Shown here piece after piece: positions 6,490-13,262 of a stretch of DNA of 17,186 bases. How positions within the stretch are numbered: the first letter of the stretch is position 1; the number at the start of each line of letters is the position of its first letter. Source of the stretch: Methanosarcina sp. (GTDB lineage: Archaea; Halobacteriota; Methanosarcinia; Methanosarcinales; Methanosarcinaceae); the NCBI GenBank assembly GCA_013330315.1, contig DUIO01000286.1, positions 1 through 17,186 on the forward strand. Reading direction: 5' to 3'. The position numbers were made by a program, and so were the translations under genes. Under the pieces are notes generated by a model. The model had not been told where the DNA came from. It saw nothing but the letters and a program-made list of their open reading frames with translations, and searched no databases.

Positions 6490-8694
6490 TCACCGGCCTG
6501 AAGGACTCTCTCGCCAGAGCCTTATAAGTTCCTCGAGCCTTTCATCTGTAAGTTCTACTCCTGTCTCGGGTACTGGCAGACCGTTTTTATAGACATGTAT
6601 TGCTTCCTGGAGTTCTTCTGTGCTTATATTTTCCCCGCTCCGGGAAGTCAAATCGTCCCAGGGATTCCAGTCCAGAATTATCAGGTTCCATGTACGCGTA
6701 ACCTTTTCATTTCCTGCCGTGGCAAATACGGTAACGTTATACGTTCCCGGAGAGAGGGTAGTGTTTGAATAAGAAGTGTTTTTAACTCCATATTCGGTAA
6801 TTTTTTTCGTTCCATTAAGGTACCAGTTTACAGTTGCGTTATGATTCGTGCTAATATTGAACTCCTGCCTATCTCCTTCATACATGGTAACATTTCCTGC
6901 TGGATTTACAGAGAGGAATGAGAGAGGAGTTATAGTTATATAACCGGTTTTTGATTCAGAATCGGATCCGATCCGGTTACTGACATTTAACGAGATGTTA
7001 TAGCTGCCGTAGGAAGTGTAGGTATATACAGGGTTCCTGGCTATCGAGTCTATAATGCCATCCCCATTGAAGTCCCATTCCCAGGAGAAGGCACCTGTTG
7101 AGAAGTCTGTGAACTGGACTGTAAGAGGGGAAACCCAGCTGGTGGCATTTGCAGAGAAGTCAGCTTGAGGAGCTTCGTTAACAGTTGTAAAAGCTTTTAT
7201 GCAGAGACTTGTTCCTGAATATCCTGACATCGTAAGGTCTTGCCAGCTGGTTCCATCCTTACTTGTATAACTCTCTCCGGAATTGGCCTGTGCCTTACTG
7301 CTGTAATTGGCACGCTGTTGTTCAATTGCAAGGAGATAAGGATAGGAAGGATTGCTAAACTTTATAACCACCGAAAATTTCTCCCCGGAAGTCAGGTTTA
7401 TCGAAGAGTTCAGCACATGAGTGTAGTATCCTGGAAGTGAGCAGGTACCGCTTTCTTTCGCAACGAAATTTTTTGCAGAATTTAAAGGCCCGTTTGTCGG
7501 GTTTTTATAAATATATATTTCATAAGCAGTATTGGAATTTGTAGCATAGAATCCTATAGCTTCAAGTTTTTCGTTCCTTTTTGAAGAAAATACATTGCTG
7601 CCCCAGACAGAAAATTGATCAGGATAACCTATAGAGTTTATCCATCCAAGGGGATCATACTGATAAATATAATCAAAATCATCCTTATCTGAGGATGTAA
7701 ATACGGCGTTTTCACCATATCCGATCTTGGTATCGTAATAGGAAATATAGAAGTAGCCCTCTTCTCCCCATTTTTCTCCCCAGCTGTTTTTTACAATAAA
7801 AGCTCCGTTTCCGGCCGGGACCTGATTGAACCTGTTCCTGTCAAAAGAGTCATTCCAGCCTACGATAGTTATTGCATGGTTGGCAGAGCTTGAGCCCGTA
7901 TATATGTAGCTATAATTCTTATCCTGGTAATCGACCTGATTCCAGCACATTGTAGAGAATACGGCTCCATAGTCTATAAGTGCCCTTTTAATTAACTCAT
8001 TGTCCAGAGAGTTGTTTCTCACGGGCAGTACCACTACTTTCTGGACATGCTTTTGTACCGGGAGGTCTGCAGGCGAATAGATAGACGTTTCATTAAAAGG
8101 ATCTGCAGATTCGTTTACGGGTCCCGACCAGCGAGTGAGATATGCCATAGCTATGAATGAATTACCTCCGTTGTCTGCAATGAGGTCAAACCCGTCGGAA
8201 TAATATTTTGTAACAAGATTTTTCATATTATTTTCGGAAAAGTCCCGGCTTTCCCCTTCCGTTCTCAGGATATAAGATTCAAGGGAAGCCAGGCTCGAAA
8301 AAGCCCAGCAACTCCCTGATTGTCCCTGGCTCTTTATCGGTGTAACCCATCCTTCCGTGCGCAGGTCATAAGCTTCAGGGAGTTCAGCACCCGATGCCCT
8401 GAGCAAAAAATTTCCTGCAGGCCTTGAGAGCCCTTCCAGATTTACCGGAGAAGGCGTATAGCCGGTACCTGAGACACCTCCATAATCAGAAGAGGACGGG
8501 CTGGCAGAATCTGATTGTTCCGGTTCCAGAAATTCGGGGTTCAGAGGAGCAGTTTCAATCACAGATTCTGAAAAAGACATATTATCCATGGACAGTTCAA
8601 GGTCCTCAACACTTCCGGCGGCAGGGTTCAGGCTGCCGGACAAGCACGAAAGTAAAAATATAATTGAAAGCAGAAGGGATTTTATTTTCTTCAA
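6490..8694 (-). CDS. Secreted C1A (papain-like) cysteine peptidase with lectin-like, PKD and dockerin-like modules
   Basis: The protein has 734 residues. A signal peptide (1-28) and a Ser/Pro-rich propeptide-like region precede the peptidase domain (about 105-330). The active-site residues are present: Q123 in IKSQGQ, C129 in GSCWAF, H273 in SANHAITIVGW and N303 in VKNSWGEKWG. Residues 340-505 match the lectin-like domain that often follows bacterial and archaeal C1A domains. Residues 508-590 form a PKD domain (WEWDFNGDG). Residues 590-675 are Ig-like. The last 55 residues (from WNPWDDL) form two helices (STEELQEAIH and TDERLEELIRLW) like a dockerin module without clear calcium ligands. The likely role is extracellular protein or peptide breakdown, or surface processing. 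The start is TTG with GAGG about 10 bases upstream; no ATG is available. It stands alone and converges with pcc1. Confidence 0.9.
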   Translation of the reverse strand: MKKIKSLLLSIIFLLSCLSGSLNPAAGSVEDLELSMDNMSFSESVIETAPLNPEFLEPEQSDSASPSSSDYGGVSGTGYTPSPVNLEGLSRPAGNFLLRASGAELPEAYDLRTEGWVTPIKSQGQSGSCWAFSSLASLESYILRTEGESRDFSENNMKNLVTKYYSDGFDLIADNGGNSFIAMAYLTRWSGPVNESADPFNETSIYSPADLPVQKHVQKVVVLPVRNNSLDNELIKRALIDYGAVFSTMCWNQVDYQDKNYSYIYTGSSSANHAITIVGWNDSFDRNRFNQVPAGNGAFIVKNSWGEKWGEEGYFYISYYDTKIGYGENAVFTSSDKDDFDYIYQYDPLGWINSIGYPDQFSVWGSNVFSSKRNEKLEAIGFYATNSNTAYEIYIYKNPTNGPLNSAKNFVAKESGTCSLPGYYTHVLNSSINLTSGEKFSVVIKFSNPSYPYLLAIEQQRANYSSKAQANSGESYTSKDGTSWQDLTMSGYSGTSLCIKAFTTVNEAPQADFSANATSWVSPLTVQFTDFSTGAFSWEWDFNGDGIIDSIARNPVYTYTSYGSYNISLNVSNRIGSDSESKTGYITITPLSFLSVNPAGNVTMYEGDRQEFNISTNHNATVNWYLNGTKKITEYGVKNTSYSNTTLSPGTYNVTVFATAGNEKVTRTWNLIILDWNPWDDLTSRSGENISTEELQEAIHVYKNGLPVPETGVELTDERLEELIRLWRESPSGR

Positions 8695-9392
8695 AAATTC
8701 TCAGCCTCGGATGGGATTAATTTTTGGTTAGCTGAAAGATGGTACTGAGCAACTGTTGTGGAAAACATAATTCTGAGCTTTTGATTTCGGACTGAAGACC
8801 TGCAGCAGGCGTGCTTCAACCTCAATAATATGAAAAATATTATTAAGTAGATCATTCCGGAACAAAAATTCATAGAATTAGTTTATGAAATTTATGTATA
8901 AGTTTTTTTCTCACTGAACATATTTCTTTAAACCATTAATATTCAAGTATTTAATCTCCTGGGGACCAAATCAAATTTTCAGAAAATAAATTATAACAAA
9001 AATATTTACCGATTAGTAAAAATAAAAGTCTGCAGGCAAAATATAACGTAGTAAAAAAGCATTCTAAAAATGTCAGGAAATAGATCAAAAATTTGCTAAA
9101 AAACATATAAAAAATAGACCAGAACGGATCAAAAAGCAGAAATAGATTTTAAGAATTTTTGTAACTTTCCGGAATACTTACTCAAATATATTTTACTATG
9201 TTTAGAGAACAATACTGGATAACTTATTTTTTAAACTCGCAAAATACGGCACATTAATATTTAGAAATATAATTACATAGATGAGTATTTTTCAAACAGT
9301 ATCTCTCAGTTATTTTGCTGCGTTTTTACTTCATCTGATATATGGCTCTGACCTGAGAAGTAGCTTCCCAATAGAAAGAGACATTAAGCTTG
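8695..9392. other. AT-rich gene-free region
   Basis: No supportable coding sequence on either strand. The part next to the peptidase must hold its promoter; several TATA-like stretches fit, so none is singled out. An 8-bp inverted repeat AATAATAT-GAAAA-ATATTATT lies at 8824-8844. Between 8950 and 9280 the sequence is strongly AT-rich with many stops in all frames. A short open frame from 9281 has no recognisable features and runs into the ferritin-like gene in another frame. Confidence 0.5.
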
Positions 9393-9428
9393 TCAGTCCA
9401 TATCTTTACATCAGTCCATATCCTTACA
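9393..9428 (+). repeat. 18-bp tandem duplication upstream of the ferritin-like gene
   Basis: TCAGTCCATATCTTTACA (9393-9410) is followed directly by TCAGTCCATATCCTTACA (9411-9428), 17 of 18 identical. It lies just before the ribosome-binding site of the next gene. Confidence 0.8.
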
Positions 9429-9453
9429 GGCACATTTACAGGGGGGTAATAGC

Positions 9454-9723
9454 CTGCTTTCGGAAACACTTACAGACCTTGAAAAAACCAGCCAGAAAGA
9501 CCTTGATAAAGAAATCCTCAGAGCCGCGATGATTGCAGAACTGGATGCTGTTAACCTCTACGAACAGATGGCAAATCTTGCAAAAAGCGAAGAAATCCGT
9601 AAGATTCTGCTTGATATAGCAAGGCAGGAAAAGGTGCACGTTGCTATGTTTGAGACCGTACTTCTGCAGGCGGATAAAGAATTTTTAAAAATATATGCAG
9701 ATTATGCGCTTGCCAGAAAATGA
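9454..9723 (+). CDS. Small ferritin-like (rubrerythrin/EncFtn-type) protein, apparent CTG start
   Basis: From CTG 9454 the product is 89 residues: an opening LLSETLTDLEKTS, a first helix with E-L-D-A-V-N-L-Y-E-Q, and a second helix with the ExxH iron motif (EKVH). Short ferritin-like proteins of about 90 residues with these two helices form di-iron sites by dimerising; some are packaged in encapsulins. Here that role is inferred, and no encapsulin gene is visible. The homologous region clearly begins before ATG 9529, which would cut off the first helix. GGGGGTAAT (9442-9450) is an excellent ribosome site 6 bases before CTG 9454. No ATG, GTG or TTG occurs in frame between the upstream stop (9385) and ATG 9529. 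So either CTG is used or the start has been lost. The C-terminal 20 residues differ from the usual family tail. Confidence 0.65.
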   Translation: MLSETLTDLEKTSQKDLDKEILRAAMIAELDAVNLYEQMANLAKSEEIRKILLDIARQEKVHVAMFETVLLQADKEFLKIYADYALARK

Positions 9724-9768
9724 AAAAGGATATTCAAAGAAAAAATAGCAACTATAAATGATTTTAAA

Positions 9769-9778
9769 TTTTTTGTTT
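9769..9778 (+). terminator. Possible U-tract terminator after the ferritin-like gene
   Basis: TTTTTTGTTT lies 45 bases after the stop. It is flanked by a weak GCAAC/GTTGC pair (9748-9752 and 9781-9785). Evidence is limited to the T tract. Confidence 0.35.
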
Positions 9779-9833
9779 AGGTTGCCGCATAATAATTTAT
9801 ACCCGGCACTGACATATTTTCTATTGATCTTCC

Positions 9834-10292
9834 ATGCTTGAAGAATATGCAAAGAAAAGGGATTTTAAAAAAACTTCCGAACCTCCTGCCAGTGGGGAAG
9901 AAACCAGCTTTGATAAACCTGTTTTTGTGATTCAGCGCCATGATGCAACCAGCCTGCATTACGATTTTCGCCTGGAGATAGACGGGGTTCTTAAAAGCTG
10001 GGCAGTCCCTAAAGAACCTCCTAAAAATGCCGGTATCAAAAGGCTTGCTGTCGAGACCGAAGACCATCCTCTGGGATACGCAAATTTTGAGGGGGAAATT
10101 CCTGAAGGACAGTACGGAGCCGGCAGGGTTGAGATCTGGGATAGGGGTACTTTTGAGCTTTTGAAGCGTACGGAAAAAGAAATTATCGTAACGCTTCACG
10201 GGGAAGAGCTTAAAGGAGACTACGTACTGATAAAGACAAAGTACGGAAAAGATGATAAAGGATGGCTTTTTTTCAAGAAAAAAGCCGATTAA
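9834..10292 (+). CDS. Stand-alone DNA ligase D 3'-phosphoesterase (LigD PE) domain protein
   Basis: The 152-residue protein is essentially one LigD phosphoesterase domain. The core FVIQRHDATSLHYDFRLE provides the metal-binding His, Asp and His, then comes GVLKSWAVPKEPP, then VETEDHPLGYANFEGEIPEG and QYGAGRVEIWDRG. In bacterial LigD this domain trims 3'-phosphates and ribonucleotides from DNA ends during end joining. Archaeal versions exist as separate proteins and are active as 3'-end processing enzymes. No ligase, polymerase or Ku gene is in this window. The start is ATG 9834. There is no strong ribosome site, and TTTATACC at about 9797-9804 is a TATA-like element roughly 25-30 bases before a start close to the ATG, so the transcript may have a very short leader. 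Confidence 0.88.
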   Translation: MLEEYAKKRDFKKTSEPPASGEETSFDKPVFVIQRHDATSLHYDFRLEIDGVLKSWAVPKEPPKNAGIKRLAVETEDHPLGYANFEGEIPEGQYGAGRVEIWDRGTFELLKRTEKEIIVTLHGEELKGDYVLIKTKYGKDDKGWLFFKKKAD

Positions 10293-10328
10293 GCCGGTCA
10301 AAACGCCATTGATGGCATGGTTAAATAA

Positions 10329-10463
10329 AATTATTGTAGCTATCCGAAAGGTAAACCGACAAAGTTATTGAAGATTAACAGGAAAGGTGTTAAGGAATTA
10401 TTGGTAAACGATTTTGAAGAATTGGCAAAGGGCTTTGAAGAAAAGATTATTAAAAAGCATTGA
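10329..10463 (+). other. Open-frame fragment, possible gene remnant
   Basis: This 44-codon stretch reads from just after a TAA to a TGA without ATG or GTG. It has coding-like composition (KINRKGVKELL, then FEELAKGFEEKI) and two in-frame TTG codons. It could be a very short protein or the tail of a lost gene. I do not recognise it. The spacer 10293-10530 holds nothing else that can be supported. Confidence 0.25.
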
Positions 10464-10530
10464 CAGGCAACTGGTAAAAAGATAGCAGAGCTGTGTCACC
10501 CGGCTCAAAACCGTGCTTCTTGAGTGTATA

Positions 10531-10570
10531 TGGTGGGAGTGATAAAATGTGTGGTGGGAGTGATAAAATG
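10531..10570 (+). repeat. Duplicated ribosome-binding site and start codon
   Basis: TGGTGGGAGTGATAAAATG occurs at 10531-10549 and again at 10552-10570. The two 19-base copies are identical with a 21-base period. Each copy has a GGGAGTGAT ribosome site 3 bases before an ATG, and both ATGs (10547 and 10568) are in the same frame, 7 codons apart. A TATA-like TATATG overlaps the left edge (10527-10532). Confidence 0.9.
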
Positions 10571-10939
10571 GGGAAAGCTACGGAAGAGAAGGTAAAAATA
10601 AAGATTATTGAAACTGCAGGGATTAACTGTTGTGTTGCAGCCTGTGATGGGCAGAAAGTACATGATAAAATTGCAGATGCTTTCCGCAATAACAGTAAGG
10701 TCCAGCTGTCTTTTGCAGAAACAGATGAACTTACGCCTGCCTTTTTAAACGCGGCTATCGGACAGCTTTATGGAACTTTTCCGGCTGAAATGATTGAGAA
10801 AAGTCTTTCTTTTATTGACCTTGACCCCGAAGATGAAGTTATCCTTAAGAGGGTGATGGAACGGGCAAAAGGCTATCTTGAACATGCATATTCCTGCAGA
10901 AAAGCTCTCCGGGATGTGATGGGGGGCGAAGATGCCTAA
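10568..10939 (+). CDS. STAS-like DUF4325 protein, likely partner of the PIN nuclease
   Basis: The product is 123 residues from ATG 10568, or 130 from the duplicated ATG 10547. After a variable N-terminus the core QLSFAETDELTPAFLNAAIG, followed by a helix, matches the DUF4325 STAS-like fold (a beta strand, then a T-x-x-F-L-N/D helix). The C-terminal third is a charged helical extension. STAS folds usually bind other proteins, often in regulatory switches. The function here is unknown; by position it could be the regulator or antitoxin of the PIN protein. Its stop lies 8 bases inside the next gene (10932-10939), so the two are translationally coupled. ATG 10568 is chosen as the start because it is the copy next to the conserved part; the upstream ATG is equally equipped. 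Confidence 0.7.
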   Translation: MGKATEEKVKIKIIETAGINCCVAACDGQKVHDKIADAFRNNSKVQLSFAETDELTPAFLNAAIGQLYGTFPAEMIEKSLSFIDLDPEDEVILKRVMERAKGYLEHAYSCRKALRDVMGGEDA

Positions 10940-11555
10940 GAGTGTCCACCGCGCAACGGTTTATCCGATAAGGCGCAGTGTGAGGCTTCGTCCCGGAAAA
11001 ACTCTGCCTGTAAAACCAAGCCCGGCGCCTATCCATTCCATAGAAACCTATGATTTTCCCGCAGAAAAGAGTTATTTCTTTGATACCAATATCTGGCTCT
11101 ATATTTATGGTCCCATAGGCTGGCCTGACCAGAAGTCAGGCATTTATTCCAGAGTTTTACGGGAAATCCGCAACTCTAACGGCACTATTTATATAAACTG
11201 CATGATAATCTCGGAATTCATCAATGCCTTCTCAAGAATAGAGTTCAAACAGCAGACCACTCACCAGCATTTCAAAGAATTTAGAAACTCCCTCAGCTTC
11301 CGCCCCGTTGCCGAAGACATCACCTCAAACGTAAAAAAGATCCTTAGAAACACCCTTGCCTGTGACCCTGACCTCAGAGTCATAGACCTGCCTGAAATTA
11401 TGAGCTTTTTCGAGCAGGGAAAATACGATTTTAATGACCTTATCTTTGCAGAGATCTGCCGCGCCAAAGGCCTGGTGTTCGTAACTCATGATAAGGATTT
11501 CAGCGACCTCGGGGTCGAGATCCTGACTGCAAATGAAAAGCTGCTGCGTAGGTGA
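10932..11555 (+). CDS. PIN-domain endoribonuclease-like protein with basic N-terminal extension
   Basis: The protein has 207 residues. The first 45 are basic and Pro-rich, with many Arg and Lys. The PIN core follows with all expected acidic residues: D51 in YFFDTN, E95 in ISEF, D169 in DFNDLIFAEI and D187 in THDKDF. PIN proteins of this layout are Mg-dependent RNases, and many are VapC-type toxins. Here the partner is a STAS-like protein rather than a VapB-type DNA-binding antitoxin. GGGGGG at 10921-10926 serves as ribosome site inside the upstream gene, with an 8-base overlap. RNA cleavage and toxicity are inferred from the family. The protein is longer than typical VapC (about 130-150 residues), mainly because of the N-terminal extension and a long middle region. 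Confidence 0.82.
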   Translation: MPKSVHRATVYPIRRSVRLRPGKTLPVKPSPAPIHSIETYDFPAEKSYFFDTNIWLYIYGPIGWPDQKSGIYSRVLREIRNSNGTIYINCMIISEFINAFSRIEFKQQTTHQHFKEFRNSLSFRPVAEDITSNVKKILRNTLACDPDLRVIDLPEIMSFFEQGKYDFNDLIFAEICRAKGLVFVTHDKDFSDLGVEILTANEKLLRR

Positions 11556-11601
11556 ACAGGGAAATTCAGGCTTCTTTTCCGGCTCGGTCAGTTTGCAGGA
11601 T

Positions 11602-11655
11602 GCTAGCTCACCACTAGCTCCTTAATGGCTCGTGCTAGCTCATCGCTGGTTTAAG
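11602..11655. repeat. Degenerate 11-bp CTAGCTCA array
   Basis: The units are GCTAGCTCACC (11602), ACTAGCTCCTT (11613), AATGGCTCGT (11624, 10 bases), GCTAGCTCATC (11634) and GCTGGTTTAAG (11645). This is a worn version of the array at 15621-15697, with the same unit, period and a matching last unit. Both lie just 3' of an AlbA_2 gene end read on the minus strand. Confidence 0.75.
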
Positions 11656-11668
11656 ATCGTCCCTTCAT

Positions 11669-11735
11669 TTATTCTTCTTTTCTGAGTTCATAATATCCTG
11701 ATGGGTCTTGTATGATTTTTCTTTCCAAATCTTCT
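11669..11735 (-). pseudogene. 3'-end relic of an AlbA_2-type regulator
   Basis: The plus strand at 11667-11708 matches 15764-15805 at 41 of 42 positions. That is the stop and last codons of the intact AlbA_2 regulator (ending PSGYYELRKEE). Similarity fades by about 11730, with one base missing that shifts the frame. Nothing upstream of this tail survives. The relic abuts the oppositely oriented relic that starts at 11739. Confidence 0.75.
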
Positions 11736-11738
11736 TAA

Positions 11739-12228
11739 TTGAAATTCAAAAACCATGTGGAAATCAGAAACAAAGGACTCCTTTATGGAGGACTTACCAT
11801 CGAACAGATCAAGACCGAAATGGTTTCTGAGCGAAGGAATGAGCTGATAGCTGAAATCTTCCATGAAATTCACTGGATTGAAAAATGGGGTAGAGGAATA
11901 AGTCTTATCCTTTCGATGGAACCAGATGCTGGTTTTAAAGAGGTTGGAACTCAGTTTATTGTCACTTTTAAGAGAAAAATATTTTGAGGAAAGCAAAGAA
12001 AAGGTAGAAGAAAAGTGGTCTGAAAGGTGGTCTGAAATTAATGAAAACCAGCGTAGTATACTGTTTTTAGTCCAAACCACTCCGTCTATCTCAAAAACGG
12101 AACTTGCTGAGAAAATTGGGATAAATCCTTCTGCGGTCCAGAAAAACCTGAGTACATTAAAGAAAAAAGGCTTGCTCAGAAGAGTTGGATCAGCAAGAGG
12201 CGGTCACTGGGAGGTCATTGAACAATGA
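11739..12228 (+). pseudogene. Truncated and frameshifted AlbA_2/RecG-like regulator (C-terminal part)
   Basis: The first frame (11739-11987) encodes the end of an HATPase_c_4-type domain: VEIRNKGLLYGGLT, SERRNELIAEIFHEI, WIEKWGRGI, then FIVTFKRK. It stops at 11985. The next frame (from about 11977 to 12228) continues sensibly as YFEESKEKVEEKW and a winged HTH (SISKTELAEKIGINPSAVQKNL, split here as SISKTELAEK and IGINPSAVQKNL). Removing one A from the A5 run at 11975-11979 joins the two. The AlbA_2 domain and about 300 N-terminal residues are absent, and a TAA sits directly before 11739. In this family the HTH and ATPase-like domains form transcription regulators. It is related to, but not a copy of, the intact gene at 15766-17178. 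A GGAATTGA/TCAATTCC hairpin follows at 12229-12259. Confidence 0.8.
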
Positions 12229-12286
12229 GGAATTGATAGTCATGGCTGGATTCAATTCCAACTTTAATTTCTGTATCCCGATAAAA

Positions 12287-12466
12287 TCAAGTTATTTCTC
12301 TCCCTTTCTCGGCTTCAACCTCAAGGTACAGTTCAATTTCTTCTTTTATTCTCCTGTTTAATTCATCAAGCATTTCTGCCTGCGTGTGATATCCCGGAAG
12401 TTCAGGCACGGAAGCTACGTAAATTCCGTCTTCGCCCTGTTCAATGATGACAGTAAACTCTTCCAT
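12287..12466 (-). CDS. HicB-family antitoxin-like protein, no HicA partner visible
   Basis: The 59-residue product starts MEEFTVIIEQGEDGIYVASV and has the HicB hallmark PELPGYHTQAEMLDELN, followed by a long helix (RRIKEEIELYLEVE). The ATG at 12466 has GTGAGGAT 8 bases upstream on the minus strand. HicB proteins have a partial RNase H-like fold, bind the mRNA interferase HicA and often repress their own operon. No HicA-like sequence is found on either side. Downstream is the AlbA_2 relic and upstream the GNAT pseudogene. It also lacks a C-terminal DNA-binding domain, so it is either an orphan antitoxin or a remnant. Confidence 0.72.
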   Translation of the reverse strand: MEEFTVIIEQGEDGIYVASVPELPGYHTQAEMLDELNRRIKEEIELYLEVEAEKGREIT

Positions 12467-12552
12467 TTTGTTATCCTCACATTATATGTATATTATTTTT
12501 CAAGTACTGCTCTTGATAATTCATTAGTAGCTTAACCTGACTTATTGTTAGC

Positions 12553-12958
12553 TCAAAATAATTCCATAATGTGATTACAAGCTCCGGCTAAATATATTCC
12601 AAACAATGTGCTTCTTCCTCTCATGCCCATATAGTCCAGTTTTTTGTGGAATACAGTTAATATTTTCAAAGCCAGTGCAAAATATCCAAGAATGTAGAAG
12701 TTTTCATCATCGCTATTCTTTCTGTCAAGTATGGATAAGACCTGCAAATTGACCTGTCTTCAAACTTTTCTATTTTATTCCGGATAAAGTCCTGTATATC
12801 GGAGTCATTTGAACAAAAGAAGCCCGTTAGTGTTTTTTTGCTTTTTCTTCGTTACTAAATTGTGTGAACTTACTATAAGGGACAACAATAGGGTCGAGTT
12901 CAAAGTCAAAAGAGACAGGATAGTCCTTTATCCTTAGGTAATCAATATTTTCCAGCTG
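12553..12958 (-). pseudogene. Frameshifted GNAT-family acetyltransferase
   Basis: Three frames together give one GNAT-like protein. The first reads QLENIDYLRIKDYPVSFDFE then DPIVVPYSKFTQFSNEE. The second reads KKTLTGFFCSNDSDIQDFIR. The third reads VLSILDRK, then FYILGYFALALKIL and the end MELF. The F-C-x-x-x-x-D-I-x-D-F-I and Y-I-L-G-Y-F-A-L elements are typical of a GNAT subgroup also found in toxin-antitoxin loci. The first shift is explained by one missing base in a run of seven T (plus strand, 12833-12839). The second lies near 12735-12745 and needs a longer deletion. The acetyl-CoA-binding C-terminal half is missing. Its start overlaps the end of the winged-helix-like gene upstream, as in a two-gene operon. 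Confidence 0.6.
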
Positions 12959-13260
12959 GCTCTCTTCAGGGTGGCATTTTCTAAAAAGTCCTTCCCTTTT
13001 GAGCTGATCAAAATAAACCCTTCCGGATCTAATTGAAGAAATTGAATCAATTTCAGGTACTTATGTACCCAGTAAATTTCATTTTTAAACTCAAGGGTTT
13101 TTGCCTTTAAATTTTCCTGCTGAAAATCGTTTCCTATCTTGAAGTTACCAATCAGTATCTTTTCAAGGTCAGAATAAGTACATTTTTCATATATGTAGAG
13201 GTATTTGACTGCCTGACTAATAACGTTTTCAAAACAAGGCAGATTTATTTTCTCACCCAA
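12934..13260 (-). CDS. Hypothetical winged-helix-like protein preceding the GNAT pseudogene
   Basis: The 108-residue product has no family I can name with certainty. The region SQAVKYLYIYEKCTYSDLEK followed by LDPEGFILISSKGKDFLEN looks like a winged-helix unit (helices, then a beta wing and a final helix). It overlaps the GNAT pseudogene, which suggests it was that gene's regulator or partner. The start is uncertain. TTG 13260 is the first available codon, with a poor ribosome site. An ATG 35 bases further upstream opens MSEVITFQGLIF in the neighbouring frame. Adding one T to the TTTT run (plus-strand AAAA, 13259-13262) would join it in frame, so this gene may itself be frameshifted. Confidence 0.45.
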   Translation of the reverse strand: MGEKINLPCFENVISQAVKYLYIYEKCTYSDLEKILIGNFKIGNDFQQENLKAKTLEFKNEIYWVHKYLKLIQFLQLDPEGFILISSKGKDFLENATLKRASWKILIT

Positions 13261-13262
13261 AA

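Noticed and set aside
9281..9532. Plus-strand 83-codon open frame upstream of the ferritin-like gene
   Set aside because: Its second half overlaps the ferritin-like coding region in another frame and crosses the 18-bp duplication; the first half has no recognisable features and no ribosome site.
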